A stretch of 64,000 bases of DNA from Micromonospora profundi (GTDB lineage Bacteria > Actinomycetota > Actinomycetes > Mycobacteriales > Micromonosporaceae). Every line of letters begins with the position of its first letter. Within the stretch, counting starts at the first letter, position 1. Under the pieces are notes generated by a model. That model was not told where the DNA came from. It did no database searches and saw only the letters and a list, made by a program, of their open reading frames with translations. Made by a program: the position numbers and the translations under genes. The stretch spans positions 744,001 through 808,000 of the forward strand of contig NZ_JAATJK010000001.1 in the NCBI RefSeq assembly GCF_011927785.1, given 5' to 3'. Shown here piece by piece: positions 25,128 through 34,800 of the stretch.

Positions 25128-25820
25128 GTGAACCGTACCGACCGCCTCTACGCCCTTGTCGAAGAGCTGCGCGCAATATCGCCGCGTCCGCGCAGCGCGC
25201 GCTGGCTGGCCCACCACTTCGAGGTCAGCACCCGCACCGTGGAGCGGGACATCACCGCGTTGCAGGGCGCCGGGGTGCCCATCTGGGCCGAGCCGGGCCG
25301 GGCTGGCGGCTACGTGGTCGACCGGGCGCGCACCCTGCCCCCGGTCAACCTGACGCCGGGCGAGGCGGTGGCAATGGCCGTCGCGCTGCACCGGCTGGGC
25401 GGCTCGCCGTTCGCCCCGGCCGCCGGCGTCGCGCTGCGCAAACTGGTCGCCGTGATGCCACCCGCCGCGGTGGCCGAGGCGCACCGGCTCGCCGGGCGGG
25501 TGCACCTGGTCGGTGGCGGGCCGGGCACTGCCGTCCCGGCCGCCGTGGCCGACGCGGTCGCCGCCGGTCGGGTGCTTCGGCTGCGGTACGCCGACCGCGA
25601 CGGCGCCGACTCGGCACGCGACGTGGAACCGCTCGGCTATCTGGGCAACGAGACGCACTGGTACCTGGTGGCCTGGTGCCGGTTGCGCGACGCTGTCCGC
25701 TGCTTCCGCACCGACCGGATCAGGTCGGTGCACCCGCTGGCCGAGCCGGTGACCCGGGAGTTGCGTCCCGGTGACCTCGACGTTCCGGCCGACCGGGTAC
25801 GCCCGCTGAGCCTGGTCTGA
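25128..25820 (+). CDS. HTH-WYL transcriptional regulator (YafY type)
   Basis: 230 residues. An N-terminal DeoR-like helix-turn-helix (LVEELRAISPRPRSARWLAHHFEVSTRTVERDITALQGAGVPI) precedes a WYL-type domain. The normal Trp-Tyr-Leu triplet appears as HWYLVAWCRLRDAVRCFRTDRI. WYL domains sense nucleic acids or small ligands in DNA-damage and phage-defence regulators. GTG start. A VOC protein gene follows 92 bases downstream. Confidence 0.85.
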   Translation: MNRTDRLYALVEELRAISPRPRSARWLAHHFEVSTRTVERDITALQGAGVPIWAEPGRAGGYVVDRARTLPPVNLTPGEAVAMAVALHRLGGSPFAPAAGVALRKLVAVMPPAAVAEAHRLAGRVHLVGGGPGTAVPAAVADAVAAGRVLRLRYADRDGADSARDVEPLGYLGNETHWYLVAWCRLRDAVRCFRTDRIRSVHPLAEPVTRELRPGDLDVPADRVRPLSLV

Positions 25821-25912
25821 TTGTCTGCGAAACACCGACAGGACGCTGTCGCGGGCCGCGACGATGCTGTTTTCCGACGCCGGCCGTCCGGCCGGCGCAG
25901 CGAGGAGGCAGC

Positions 25913-26284
25913 ATGTCCAGCACGCCCGTGACCTGGTTCGAGATCGGCTCCGACCGGCCGGACGAGGCGCAACGCTTCTACACCGACCTGTTCGGTTGGA
26001 GTTTCGAGGAGCAGGGCGGCCCGGGTGGGTCGTACCGGCAGACGACGGCCGGCGGTGGGCGGGGGATCGGCGGCGCGATCCGGGGCCTCGGTGGGGACGA
26101 GGCGAACTACGCGATCTTCTACGCCGAGGTGGCGGACGTGGCGGAGACCTGCCGGCGGGCCGAGTCGGCCGGCGGCACGGTGCTCGTGGCGCCGGTGACA
26201 ACGCCGGCCGGTCTGGTGCGCGCCTGGCTGCGTGACCCGTCCGGCAACAGGTTCGGCGTCTTCACGCCACCGGCCGGCGGCTGA
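25913..26284 (+). CDS. VOC-superfamily (glyoxalase/dioxygenase-fold) protein
   Basis: 123 residues: one VOC domain of two beta-alpha-beta-beta-beta modules. VTWFEIGSDRPDEAQRFYTDLFGWSF and NYAIFYAEVADVAETCRRAESAGGTVL, ending DPSGNRFGVF. Similar small actinobacterial proteins were described as possible lyases or antibiotic-binding proteins, but no metal triad is clear. ATG start after GAGGAGG. Its own terminator follows. Confidence 0.85.
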   Translation: MSSTPVTWFEIGSDRPDEAQRFYTDLFGWSFEEQGGPGGSYRQTTAGGGRGIGGAIRGLGGDEANYAIFYAEVADVAETCRRAESAGGTVLVAPVTTPAGLVRAWLRDPSGNRFGVFTPPAGG

Positions 26285-26294
26285 CCTCGACGGA

Positions 26295-26333
26295 GGTGCG
26301 TTCGTCGTCGGCTCGGACGGCGACGAACGCACC
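26295..26333 (+). terminator. Terminator hairpin of the VOC gene
   Basis: A perfect 13-bp stem: GGTGCGTTCGTCG (26295-26307) and CGACGAACGCACC (26321-26333), starting 11 bases after the stop. Confidence 0.65.
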
Positions 26334-26582
26334 CGAATCGGGCTGCCGCGTCGCGGCGTTTCTGGGAGTCGACGCCCGCGTTGTGGGATGGCGCGGATAT
26401 CGGGTTGCCTGACATCAGTGGAATATGTCACGAGTGCTTTTCGGCGTGTCGGGCGTAAACGGCCCGGCAGAGGTGATCAAGGCGGGCAAATCGTCGGGGA
26501 CTGCCCCTACCAGGGAGTATGCGCTGGTCCGCCTGGTGGAACGAGGTGGCTGCCTGCTCTCCGACGACCGTCCGAACAGATC

Positions 26583-26611
26583 TTGGAGGCCGGCCCGGAG
26601 GTGGATAGGTT
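26583..26611 (+). promoter_or_regulatory. Sigma70-like promoter of the M28 peptidase gene
   Basis: TTGGAG (26583-26588), a 17-base spacer, then TAGGTT (26606-26611), about 62 bases upstream of the TTG start. The predicted transcript would begin near 26618 and open with the GCCTGCTC/GAGCAGGC hairpin. Confidence 0.5.
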
Positions 26612-26673
26612 CGACTTTCCTCGGGCCTGCTCAGTCAATCATCGAGCAGGCTCGGCAAAGTAAGGAGAAGCAC

Positions 26674-28107
26674 TTGACCAACGGCGGTCACCCCATTACC
26701 CCCGTTACTGATTCAGCGTCGTCCTCCAATGTGAACCGACGCCGCATGCTGACCATTGCTCTCGGTGGCGCCGCCACCGTGGCTCTTCCGGCCCCGGCCT
26801 GGGCGGCAAACGACAAGCGCCCCGGTGCCAGCCGGAAGCCGGCCCTCACGTCGGACGATCGCAAGATCATCGCTCAGGTCTCGGCCGAGCGGGCCGTGAA
26901 GCACCTGCGTTACCTCAGTGAGGACATCGGTCCGCGCATCGGCGGCACCTCTTCCGAGCGCCGCGCCGCCGACTACATCGCCAAGGAACTGGCCCACCAC
27001 GGCTACCGCGTCGAGCTGGAGCCGTTCGCGGTGGCGGACAAGTTCCTCGCCCAACTCTCCTCGCCGGCCGGACTGCCCACCGACCTGAACTGGCAGGCCG
27101 GCGCCTCGGCGCACGCCGCGCTGGACACCACGGTCAGCGGCGACGTGGTCGACGTGGGCGCGGGCGCACCCGAGAACTACCCCGCGAGCGTTGCCGGCCA
27201 GATCGTGCTGATCGACTACGTGGCGGCCCGGCGTGAGCAGCTGGTCGCCACCGCGCTGGCCCGTGGGGCGGCCGCCGTGGTGTTCCTGGCCGCCGACGGC
27301 GTGCCGCCGCGGCGCAGTGGGACGTTCACGCCGACCCTGCCGGGCTCGGCCAACTCGCCGGTGCCGATCCCGGTGGTCGGTGTCGCGCAGGCGCAGAAGG
27401 AGCGGCTGCGTGCCCTCGTCGCCTCCGGGCGGCGGCTCACGCTCGTCATCTCCACCGCCGCGCACCGCAACCTGACGTCCCACAACGTCATCGCCGAGCG
27501 GGTCGGACGCGCCGGCGCCAACGGGCCGGTCGTGATGGTCAGCGCCCACTACGACACGGTCATCGGCGCTCCTGGCGCCAACGACGACGGCTCCGGCACG
27601 GTGCTCTGCCTCGAGCTGGCCCGCGTCATGAAGGCCATCCCGGTCAACGCCACTCTCCGCTTCGCCCTGTGGGGCTCGGAGGAGCAGGGGCTGCTCGGCT
27701 CGCGCTACCACGTCCGGCAGCTGCCGCAGGCGGAGCGGGACCGGTTCCTCGCCGTGTACCAGAACGACATGGTCGCCACCAGCTGGGACCCGGCAACCCG
27801 GTACTGGCAGCTGTCCTTCGACGGGCAGGCCAACCGGGCCACCGACGAGGTGACGGCCGCTGGCCTGCGCCTCGGCTACGACCCGCGCATGTCACCGGTG
27901 ACGCAGCGCGGCTCCAGCGACCACCAGTCCTTCCAGGAGGTCGGCATCGCCAGCGCCAACTTCTCCTGGCGGGGCGAGGAGAGCCCGGCACTGCTGGAGC
28001 CTCCGTACCACACCCCCGAGGACACCATCGCCAAGAACATCAGCCTTGAGCGGCTTCAGGTCTCGCTCGAGCTGATCGGCTGCGCCGCGTACGCGACCGC
28101 TCGCTGA
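26674..28107 (+). CDS. Tat-exported M28-family aminopeptidase
   Basis: 477 residues. A Tat signal is plain: NRRRMLTIALGGAATVALPAPAWA (residues about 20-43). The peptidase domain follows with a PA-domain insertion (about 165-270) between halves. Two-zinc motifs are present: SAHYDTV, then ANDDGSG, FALWGSEEQGLLGSR with the catalytic Glu pair, and SDHQSF with its His. Such enzymes cleave N-terminal residues from extracellular peptides. The start is TTG 26674 with GGAG 7 bases before it. Strong terminator after. Confidence 0.88.
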   Translation: MTNGGHPITPVTDSASSSNVNRRRMLTIALGGAATVALPAPAWAANDKRPGASRKPALTSDDRKIIAQVSAERAVKHLRYLSEDIGPRIGGTSSERRAADYIAKELAHHGYRVELEPFAVADKFLAQLSSPAGLPTDLNWQAGASAHAALDTTVSGDVVDVGAGAPENYPASVAGQIVLIDYVAARREQLVATALARGAAAVVFLAADGVPPRRSGTFTPTLPGSANSPVPIPVVGVAQAQKERLRALVASGRRLTLVISTAAHRNLTSHNVIAERVGRAGANGPVVMVSAHYDTVIGAPGANDDGSGTVLCLELARVMKAIPVNATLRFALWGSEEQGLLGSRYHVRQLPQAERDRFLAVYQNDMVATSWDPATRYWQLSFDGQANRATDEVTAAGLRLGYDPRMSPVTQRGSSDHQSFQEVGIASANFSWRGEESPALLEPPYHTPEDTIAKNISLERLQVSLELIGCAAYATAR

Positions 28108-28161
28108 GGACTGTCCCGCCCCTGGTGACAGCGTTGGTGCCACGGGGTCGGGACAGAACGA

Positions 28162-28200
28162 CGGGCGCCGCATCCGGGTACGTCCCGGGTGCGGCGCCCG
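28162..28200 (+). terminator. Rho-independent-type hairpin after the M28 gene
   Basis: CGGGCGCCGCATCCGGG (28162-28178) pairs with CCCGGGTGCGGCGCCCG (28184-28200): 17 bp with one G-T wobble and a 5-base loop. TTCCTGTGTG follows. Confidence 0.75.
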
Positions 28201-28264
28201 TTCCTGTGTGCGGTTATGCGGCGCGTTCGGGCAGCGAGCGGGGGGCGAGCACAGCGCCTTGATC

Positions 28265-28331
28265 GACTCGGTTTCTTGGAAATCGCGGTGTCCGGGCCTG
28301 GTTGATGCCCCGGTTTCCAGGAAGCCGAGTG
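28265..28331. repeat. Imperfect inverted-repeat element, intergenic
   Basis: Two 28-base arms (28265-28292 and 28304-28331) centred on GACTCGGTTTCTTGG... and ...CCAGGAAGCCGAGTG pair with a handful of mismatches. From memory, sequences of the type ACTCGGTTTCCTGGAAATCG recur between genes in Micromonosporaceae, so this is probably a dispersed palindromic unit. The gap 28108-28440 otherwise holds only the terminator. Confidence 0.5.
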
Positions 28332-28440
28332 TTCGTTGCCGTCACGACAGCCGCGAACCCGCAGGGTGCGGTGGGCGCGGAGTGGTGGCCCGCCGGTGCC
28401 AGCCAGGAGGAGGTGCGGCCAGCACCGGCGGGGCCACCGG

Positions 28441-28998
28441 TCACTTGCCGGTCTGGCCGGACTCGTCGTCCTGAGTGGGCTCGCCCTTCGGGCCGTCCTG
28501 GCCGGGCTTGCCGTGCGGACCGTCCTGGCCAGGCTTGCCGTGCGGGCCGCCCTTGCCGTGCGGACCACCCTTGCCGTCCGGACCACCCTTGCCCGGGAAC
28601 ACGCCTGCTTCGGCTGCCTTGAGCACCGCGTCGGCCTGCTCCTGGGTCAGCTTGCCGTCCTTGACGGCCTGGTCCAGCCGCTCCTTCAAGGCGTCCTGCC
28701 GGTCCTGCGCCGACGGCCGCTCCGGCCGGTCGCCCTGCCGCTGCTCGTGCAGCTTCTCCAGCGCGGCGGTGACCTTGTCGGTCGACACGCCCAGCTCCTT
28801 GGCGAGCGCCTCGGCGAACTCGGCCTGCCGGTCGGCGTGCCGCTGCTGGCGGTCGCCGCCCTGGTCGGTGGTGCTGGCGCTCGGGGACGGGGTCTTGTCG
28901 TCGGCGAGAGCCACCGTCGGGGCGGCGATCCCGACGCCGAGCACTCCAGCGGCGGCGACGCCGGCCAGCAGGTGCTTCTTCGACATCTTGCGGATCAT
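28441..28998 (-). CDS. Exported protein with collagen-like Gly-rich tail
   Basis: 185 residues. The signal peptide KKHLLAGVAAAGVLGVGIAAPTVALA (residues 6-31) precedes a charged helical middle (EFAEALAKELGVSTDKVTAALEKL, LDQAVKDGKLTQEQADAVLKA, an up-and-down helix pair seen in small exported calcium-free chaperone-like proteins). The last 45 residues are Gly-x-y repeats (GKGGPHGKPGQDG) encoded by imperfect 27-base DNA repeats. ATG 28998 has AGGAG upstream. I do not recognise a family; the tail suggests surface or matrix contact. Confidence 0.7.
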   Translation of the reverse strand: MIRKMSKKHLLAGVAAAGVLGVGIAAPTVALADDKTPSPSASTTDQGGDRQQRHADRQAEFAEALAKELGVSTDKVTAALEKLHEQRQGDRPERPSAQDRQDALKERLDQAVKDGKLTQEQADAVLKAAEAGVFPGKGGPDGKGGPHGKGGPHGKPGQDGPHGKPGQDGPKGEPTQDDESGQTGK

Positions 28999-29177
28999 GC
29001 GAATCTCCTGTCGGTGGTGATGCGATGACGTCACCGACAGTGACCGCCGGAGCTGGGCGCAACCCATGACGAACCTGTCAGCGGGCTGGCAATCCGGGGG
29101 AAAGGGCCGGTCTTATTCGGGTTGCGTCACACCGGGGCGGCCGGAAGGCTGGGCGAAACCCGACGAAAGGGCATCGC

Positions 29178-30068
29178 ATGACACAGGCAGTCATCCGCGA
29201 GGTCGCGCTCACCGGGCCGGGCTCCGGCCCGTACTCGATCACTGTTGGTCCCGACGGCGCGCTCTGGCTGACGCTCGCCGGCTCCGGCGGCATCGCCCGG
29301 CTCGGCCTCGACGGCGAGGTACGGACCTACCGGGACGACCCGCCGGACAGCCGTCCTCTGATCATCGTCGCCGGCCCGGACGACGCGCTCTGGTACACCC
29401 GCTCGGGAGACGACCGGCTCGGCCGGATCACCGTCGACGGCAATGTCGACTCGGTGGCGCTGCCGCCGGGCAGCGCTCCCTGCGGCCTGGCCGCCGGTGC
29501 GGACGGAGCACTCTGGTACGCCGGCATGGGCGACGACACCGTCGGTCGGGTGACCGTCGACGGGGTGGTCACCACGTATCCGCTGCCGGTCGCCAAGGGC
29601 TTCCCGTCGATGCTTGCCGCCGGCCCGGACGACGCGCTGTGGCTCACGCTCAACCAGGGCAACGCCATCGCCCGGGTTGATCTCGACGGTGCGGTGACTG
29701 TGCACCCGCTGCCCACCGAGGCCGCCGGGCCGGTCGGCATCACTGCCGGCGGCGACGGCGCGCTCTGGTTCGTCGAGATCGTCGCCGGGCAACTCGGCCG
29801 GATCACGCCCGACGGTCGGATCGACGAGTTCCCGCTGCCGGACCGTGCGGCCCGCCCGCACGCGATCGTCGCCGACCCGGGAGGCGGTTGCTGGTTCACC
29901 GAGTGGGGCGCCAACCGGATCGGCCACATCGACGCCCAGGGCCGGATCACCGGCCACGACCTGCCGACGCCCGCCTCGGAACCGCACGGCCTCACTGTCA
30001 CCTCCGACGGCGCGGTCTGGGCCGCCCTGGAAATCGGAGCCGTAGCCCACCTCGGGGTGACCAGGTGA
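29178..30068 (+). CDS. vgb: Virginiamycin B lyase (streptogramin B lyase) homologue
   Basis: 296 residues, the same length as Staphylococcus Vgb, and a seven-bladed propeller throughout (blades repeat GPDGALWLT.....IARL). Vgb opens the streptogramin B ring by beta-elimination at the ester bond. The residues known to matter in Vgb are kept: Tyr in GPYSI (19), His in RPHAI (228), His in EPHGL (270) and a Glu in the following strand (285), with FTEWGANRIG intact. An active lyase is therefore likely, giving resistance, though other lactone or ester lyases cannot be excluded. ATG 29178. Confidence 0.82.
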   Translation: MTQAVIREVALTGPGSGPYSITVGPDGALWLTLAGSGGIARLGLDGEVRTYRDDPPDSRPLIIVAGPDDALWYTRSGDDRLGRITVDGNVDSVALPPGSAPCGLAAGADGALWYAGMGDDTVGRVTVDGVVTTYPLPVAKGFPSMLAAGPDDALWLTLNQGNAIARVDLDGAVTVHPLPTEAAGPVGITAGGDGALWFVEIVAGQLGRITPDGRIDEFPLPDRAARPHAIVADPGGGCWFTEWGANRIGHIDAQGRITGHDLPTPASEPHGLTVTSDGAVWAALEIGAVAHLGVTR

Positions 30069-30071
30069 GGA

Positions 30072-31007
30072 TCAGCGCACCGCCGAGGTGACAGTCAGGG
30101 TGCCCTCGTCGGCGTCCAGGTGCGCTTCGGTGCCGACCGGCACTGTGAGCTGCCCGGGGCCGTGGCCGATCGGCAGGCCGCCGAGCACCGGTACGCCGAG
30201 GTCGCCGAGCCGTTCGCCGAGCACGTCGGCGACAGTGGTGTCCCAGCCGTCGGCGCAGCCGGTGAACTGTCCCACCGCCACCCCGGCCAGCCCGTCGAGC
30301 ACGCCGGCCCGGCGTAGTTGGGTGAGCATCCGGTCGACCTTGTACGGGGGTTCCTGGACGTCCTCGATGAGCAGCACCGCCCCGGTCAGGTCCGGCAGGT
30401 CCGGGGTGCCCACCGACGCGACGATCATGCACAGGTTGCCGCCGAGCAGGGTGCCGGTGGCCCGGCCCGCGACGCGTACGCCAAAGGTGTCCTCTTCCGG
30501 CGCCGCCGTGACCGTCACCGGTTCGGTGGTCATCAGCGCGGCGTGCAGCGACTCGGCCGACCGCAGCGGGGTGCGTTCGTCCCGCCAGGCGGCGCCCGGG
30601 CCGTGTACGCCGGCCAGCCGGGCGCCCCGCCACAGCGCGAGCTGCAACGCGGTGATGTCGGAGAAGCCGGCCACCACCTTCGGGTCGCGGCGGACGGCGG
30701 CCATGTCGATCGCGTCCACGATCCGCTGCGCGCCGTACCCGCCGCGGGTGCAGATGACCCCGCGTACCTGCGGGTCGGTGAACGCGGCGTTCAGGTCGGC
30801 CGCGCGCAGCTCGTCGGTGCCGGCCAGGTAGCCGTGCCGGGCGTACGCGTTCGCCGCCAACACCGGCCGCAACCCCCAACCGGTGAGCAGCTCCACACCA
30901 CGCGCCACCCGCTCCGGCGAGGTCGGCCCGGACGGCGACACCAGCGCCACAGTGTCGCCGGGGCGCAGCACGGGCGGGCGTACGGCAGCGGTGTCCTCGC
31001 TGATCAC
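30072..31007 (-). CDS. Muramoyltetrapeptide LD-carboxypeptidase (peptidase S66)
   Basis: 311 residues. The S66 pattern is complete: the opening LRPGDTVALVSPSGPTS, the nucleophile Ser116 in VAGFSDITAL, the GNL segment, and the acid-base pair IEDV.E and PIGHG. LdcA-type enzymes trim the terminal D-alanine from murein tetrapeptides in the cytoplasm during recycling; relatives resist the Trojan-horse antibiotic microcin C. GTG 31007 gives the usual start; the longer frame is not supported. It is convergent with the vgb gene, 3 bases apart. Confidence 0.88.
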   Translation of the reverse strand: MISEDTAAVRPPVLRPGDTVALVSPSGPTSPERVARGVELLTGWGLRPVLAANAYARHGYLAGTDELRAADLNAAFTDPQVRGVICTRGGYGAQRIVDAIDMAAVRRDPKVVAGFSDITALQLALWRGARLAGVHGPGAAWRDERTPLRSAESLHAALMTTEPVTVTAAPEEDTFGVRVAGRATGTLLGGNLCMIVASVGTPDLPDLTGAVLLIEDVQEPPYKVDRMLTQLRRAGVLDGLAGVAVGQFTGCADGWDTTVADVLGERLGDLGVPVLGGLPIGHGPGQLTVPVGTEAHLDADEGTLTVTSAVR

Positions 31008-31092
31008 AACCGCAGAGCCTAACGAGCGGCGACCACGGCGCGTGCCCGTGCCGGGGAGTGGCACCACTGGGCGCACCGGATAGCCTCGACGG

Positions 31093-31860
31093 GTGGCAAC
31101 CGCGCTGGTTATCGAGAACGACCCGACGGACGACGCGCGCCGGCTGGGTGAGTGGCTGACCGAGGCAGGGCTGGAACTGGAGGTGGTCCGCCCGCACGCC
31201 GGTGACGAGCTACCCGCCGACCTGGAGGGGTACGCGGCGCTCGTGGTGCTCGGCGGCGACCAGCAGGCGTACCCGCTTGCGGACGGCTCGCCCGGCGCAC
31301 CCTGGTTTCCCGCGGTGGAGGGCCTGCTGCGCAAGGCGGTCCGCTACCGGGTGCCCACCCTTGCCGTCTGCCTGGGCGCGCAACTGCTCGCCACCGCGCA
31401 CGCAGGCCTCGTCGAACGGAGTCCGTCCGGGCCGGAGATCGGCCCCGGCGTGGTCGGCCGGCGCGACGCCGCCGAGGGTGACCCGCTGTTCCGGTACGTC
31501 CCGCTGATCCCGGACGTCCTCCAGTGGCACTCCGACGAGATCACCGAGCTGCCCCGGGGCGCCACCCTGCTGGCCGCGTCGACCCGCTACCCGCATCAGG
31601 CGTTCCGGCTCGGTGACCGGGCCTGGGGCCTCCAGTTCCACATCGAATGCGACACCGCGATGATCGCCGACTGGGCGGCCGACTCGGCCCTTCTCGCCGA
31701 GCTGGGCTACGACCCGGAGCTTGTGGTGGCGGCCTGCGACGCGGTGATGGTCGACGTCGAGGAGGTCTGGCAGCCGTTCGCCGCCCGGTTCGCCGCACTG
31801 GCCCTCGGCGAGCTGGACGACAGCACGACGCGGCGCGGCCTGCCGCTGCTCGGGCACTGA
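31093..31860 (+). CDS. Class I glutamine amidotransferase domain protein
   Basis: 255 residues. A complete GATase1 triad: Cys93 in AVCLGAQLLA, His183 and Glu185 in LQFHIECD. It resembles the stand-alone GATases that hydrolyse a gamma-glutamyl substrate or work with an unlinked synthase. It overlaps glnE by one base (ATGA), so they are coupled in translation. That pairing, and the nearby glnA genes, suggests a glutamine or gamma-glutamyl metabolism role. GTG start. Confidence 0.85.
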   Translation: MATALVIENDPTDDARRLGEWLTEAGLELEVVRPHAGDELPADLEGYAALVVLGGDQQAYPLADGSPGAPWFPAVEGLLRKAVRYRVPTLAVCLGAQLLATAHAGLVERSPSGPEIGPGVVGRRDAAEGDPLFRYVPLIPDVLQWHSDEITELPRGATLLAASTRYPHQAFRLGDRAWGLQFHIECDTAMIADWAADSALLAELGYDPELVVAACDAVMVDVEEVWQPFAARFAALALGELDDSTTRRGLPLLGH

Positions 31861-34800
31861 TGAGCCGGCCGACCAGGACGCCGGGCCGGCTCGCGCGCTA
31901 CGGCTTCGGCGCCGCCGAGGGCGACGGCGGGGCACGCGCCGCCGACCTGCTCGGCCCGGACGGGCTGCGCCTGTGGCTGCCGGTCGAACAGGAGCCTGTC
32001 GACGAGCGGGCCGGTGAACTGCTCGCCGCGCTGTCCCGGGCCGCCGATCCGGATCTGGCGCTGCGCCAACTGCACCGCATCGTGGAGGCCGAAGGCCGCA
32101 CCACCGACGGCACCGAGTCGCCACTCCTCGCCGAGCTGCACACCGACCCCGGGCTGCGGCGACGGCTGATCGCGGTGCTCGGCGCCTCGTCGGCGCTCGG
32201 CGACCACCTGGTGGCCCATCCCGAGCACTCCGCGGCGCTGCGGACCGCACCGGACGGGCTCGCACCGCTGGCCGAGGGCCGGCTGGAGCCTACCGACGGT
32301 GGCAACCCCGTTGCGGCGCTGCGGACCGCGTACCGGCTGGCTCTGCTGCGGATCGCGGCGGCCGACCTGACCGGCGGGCGCGCCCTGGAACAGACGATGG
32401 CGGCGCTGTCCGCGCTTGCCGACGCGACGCTCGCCGCGGCGTACGAGATCGCCGTCACGGAGCTGGCCGACGGCACCGAACGGCCCCGCCTCGCGGTGGT
32501 GGCGATGGGCAAGTGCGGTGGCGGCGAGCTGAACTACGTCTCCGACGTGGACGTCATCTTCGTGGCCGCCGAGGACGCCGACCTGCCCGCCGCGACACTT
32601 GTGGCGACCCGGCTGATCAACATCTGTGGGCTTGTCGCCTGGCCGGTGGACGCCGCGCTGCGTCCCGAGGGCAACCGTGGCCCCCTGGTGCGTACCCTCG
32701 CGAGCCACCTTGCCTACTACCGGCGGTGGGCGCGCACCTGGGAGTTCCAGGCGCTGCTCAAGGCCCGTCCGGCCGCCGGTGACCTGCCGCTGGCCCAGGA
32801 GTGGATCGACCAGCTCGCGCCGCTGGTCTGGCGGGCTGCCGAACGCCCCGAGGCGGTCGAGGACGTCCGCGCGATGCGCCGCCGGATCATCGACCACATC
32901 CCGCCGAAGGAGCTGGAACGCGAGATCAAGCGTGGCCCGGGTGGGCTGCGTGACATCGAGTTCGCCGTCCAGTTGCTGCAACTCGTACACGGTCGCGGCG
33001 ACGAGACGCTGCGGGCGCCCGGCACGATCCCGGCGCTGCGCGCGCTCGTCGCCGGTGGCTACGTCGGTCGGGCCGACGGCGAGGCGCTGCTGCGCGGCTA
33101 CCGCTTCCTGCGCAGCGTCGAGCACCGCCTCCAACTGCAGGCCCTGCGCCGCACCCACACCGTACCCACCGAGCCGGGCGCGCTGCGCTGGCTCGCCGCC
33201 GCGCTGGGCTTCACGGCCACGCCGGGGCGCAGCGCCGTGGAGAGCTTCCGGGCCGAATGGGTCACCCACGCTGCCGAGGTACGCAGGCTGCACGCCAAAC
33301 TGCTCTACCGGCCGCTGCTGGAGTCGGTGGCCCGGGTGCCGGCCGACGGGCTGCGGCTGACCCCGGAGGCGGCGAGGAACCGGCTGGAGATCCTCGGCTT
33401 CGCCGACCCGGCCGGGGCGCTGCGTCACCTCCAGGCGCTCACCGGCGGGGTGAGCCGTACGGCAGCCATCCAGCGGACCCTGCTGCCGGTGCTGCTCAGC
33501 GAGTTCGCCGACGCGCCGGAACCGGACCGGGGGCTGCTCAACTACCGCCTGGTCTCCGACAAGCTGGGCAGCACCCCCTGGTATCTGCGGCTGCTGCGCG
33601 ACGGCGGCCCGGTCGCCCGGCGGCTCGCCCGGGTCCTGGCCCTGTCCCGGTACGCCGCCGACCTGCTCGCCCGCGACCCGGAGGCACTGCGGCTGCTGGC
33701 CGAAGAGAACGAGCTGGCGCCGCGCTCCCGTGAGGTGCTCCGGGAGGGGTTCGTCGCGGCGGCGGCCCGGCACAACGACCCCGTCGAGGCGACCCGAGCG
33801 GTACGGGCGCTGCGACGGCGGGAACTGGTCCGGGTGGCCTGCGCCGACGTGCTCAGTCGGGCCGGCGCGCTCGCACCCAGCCCCACCCGTCCGGACGGCG
33901 CGAAACGCCCACCAGCCGGGCTCGCCGACATCACCGAGGTCGGCACGGCGCTTTCCGACGTCACCGACGCCACCCTCGCCGCCGCGCTGCGCGCCGCCCG
34001 GGCCAGCCAGCCGACGCCGGAAGGGCTGCGGTTCGCCGTGATCGGCATGGGACGGCTCGGCGGGTGCGAGTCGAACTACCTCTCCGACGCCGACGTGCTC
34101 TTCGTCTACGACCAACCCGCCGGCACCGGCGAGGCAGCCGCCAGAACCGCCGCACAGACGATCGCCGAGGAACTGCGCCGGCTGCTCGGCGTACCCGCAC
34201 CCGACCCGCCGCTCGGCGTCGACGCCGACCTGCGCCCGGAGGGCCGGCAGGGTCCGCTGGTCCGCAGCCTCGCCGCGTACGCCCAGTACTACGCCCGCTG
34301 GTCGCGCGTGTGGGAGGCGCAGGCACTGCTGCGCGCCCGGTTCGTGTGCGGCGACGCCGACCTGGGCGCCGAGTTCGAGGCGATGATCGACCCGGTGCGG
34401 TACCCGGCCGGTGGGCTCACCCGCGAACAGATCGTCGAGATCCGCCGGATCAAGGCCCGCGTGGAGAACGAGCGACTGCCCCGGGGCGCCGACCCGGCCA
34501 CCCACACGAAGCTGGGACGCGGTGCGCTCGCCGACGTGGAGTGGGCGGTACAGCTCGTCCAGCTCAGGCACGCCGGCGACGTACCGGAGCTGCGCGGCAC
34601 GCGTACCCTCGATGCCCTCGCGGCGGCCGAGCGGGCCGGCCTTATCGACCCGGCGGACGCCGCGGAGATGGCCGCCGGGTGGTCCCTGGCCGCGCAGGTC
34701 CGCAACGCGCTGATGCTGGTCCGCGGCCGGGCCGGCGACCAACTGCCCCGGCACGGGGTGGAGCTGGCCGGGGTGGTGCGGCTGCTCGGCCGCGACGACC

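Larger units (their letters stand above)
26285..26673. other. Intergenic region with terminator, promoter and leader hairpin
   Basis: About 390 bases between the VOC and peptidase genes. It holds a VOC terminator (26295-26333), a sigma70-like promoter (26583-26611) and a leader hairpin GCCTGCTC/GAGCAGGC (26625-26632, 26644-26651) just ahead of the peptidase ribosome binding site. Long open frames over it have no start signal. Confidence 0.5.
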
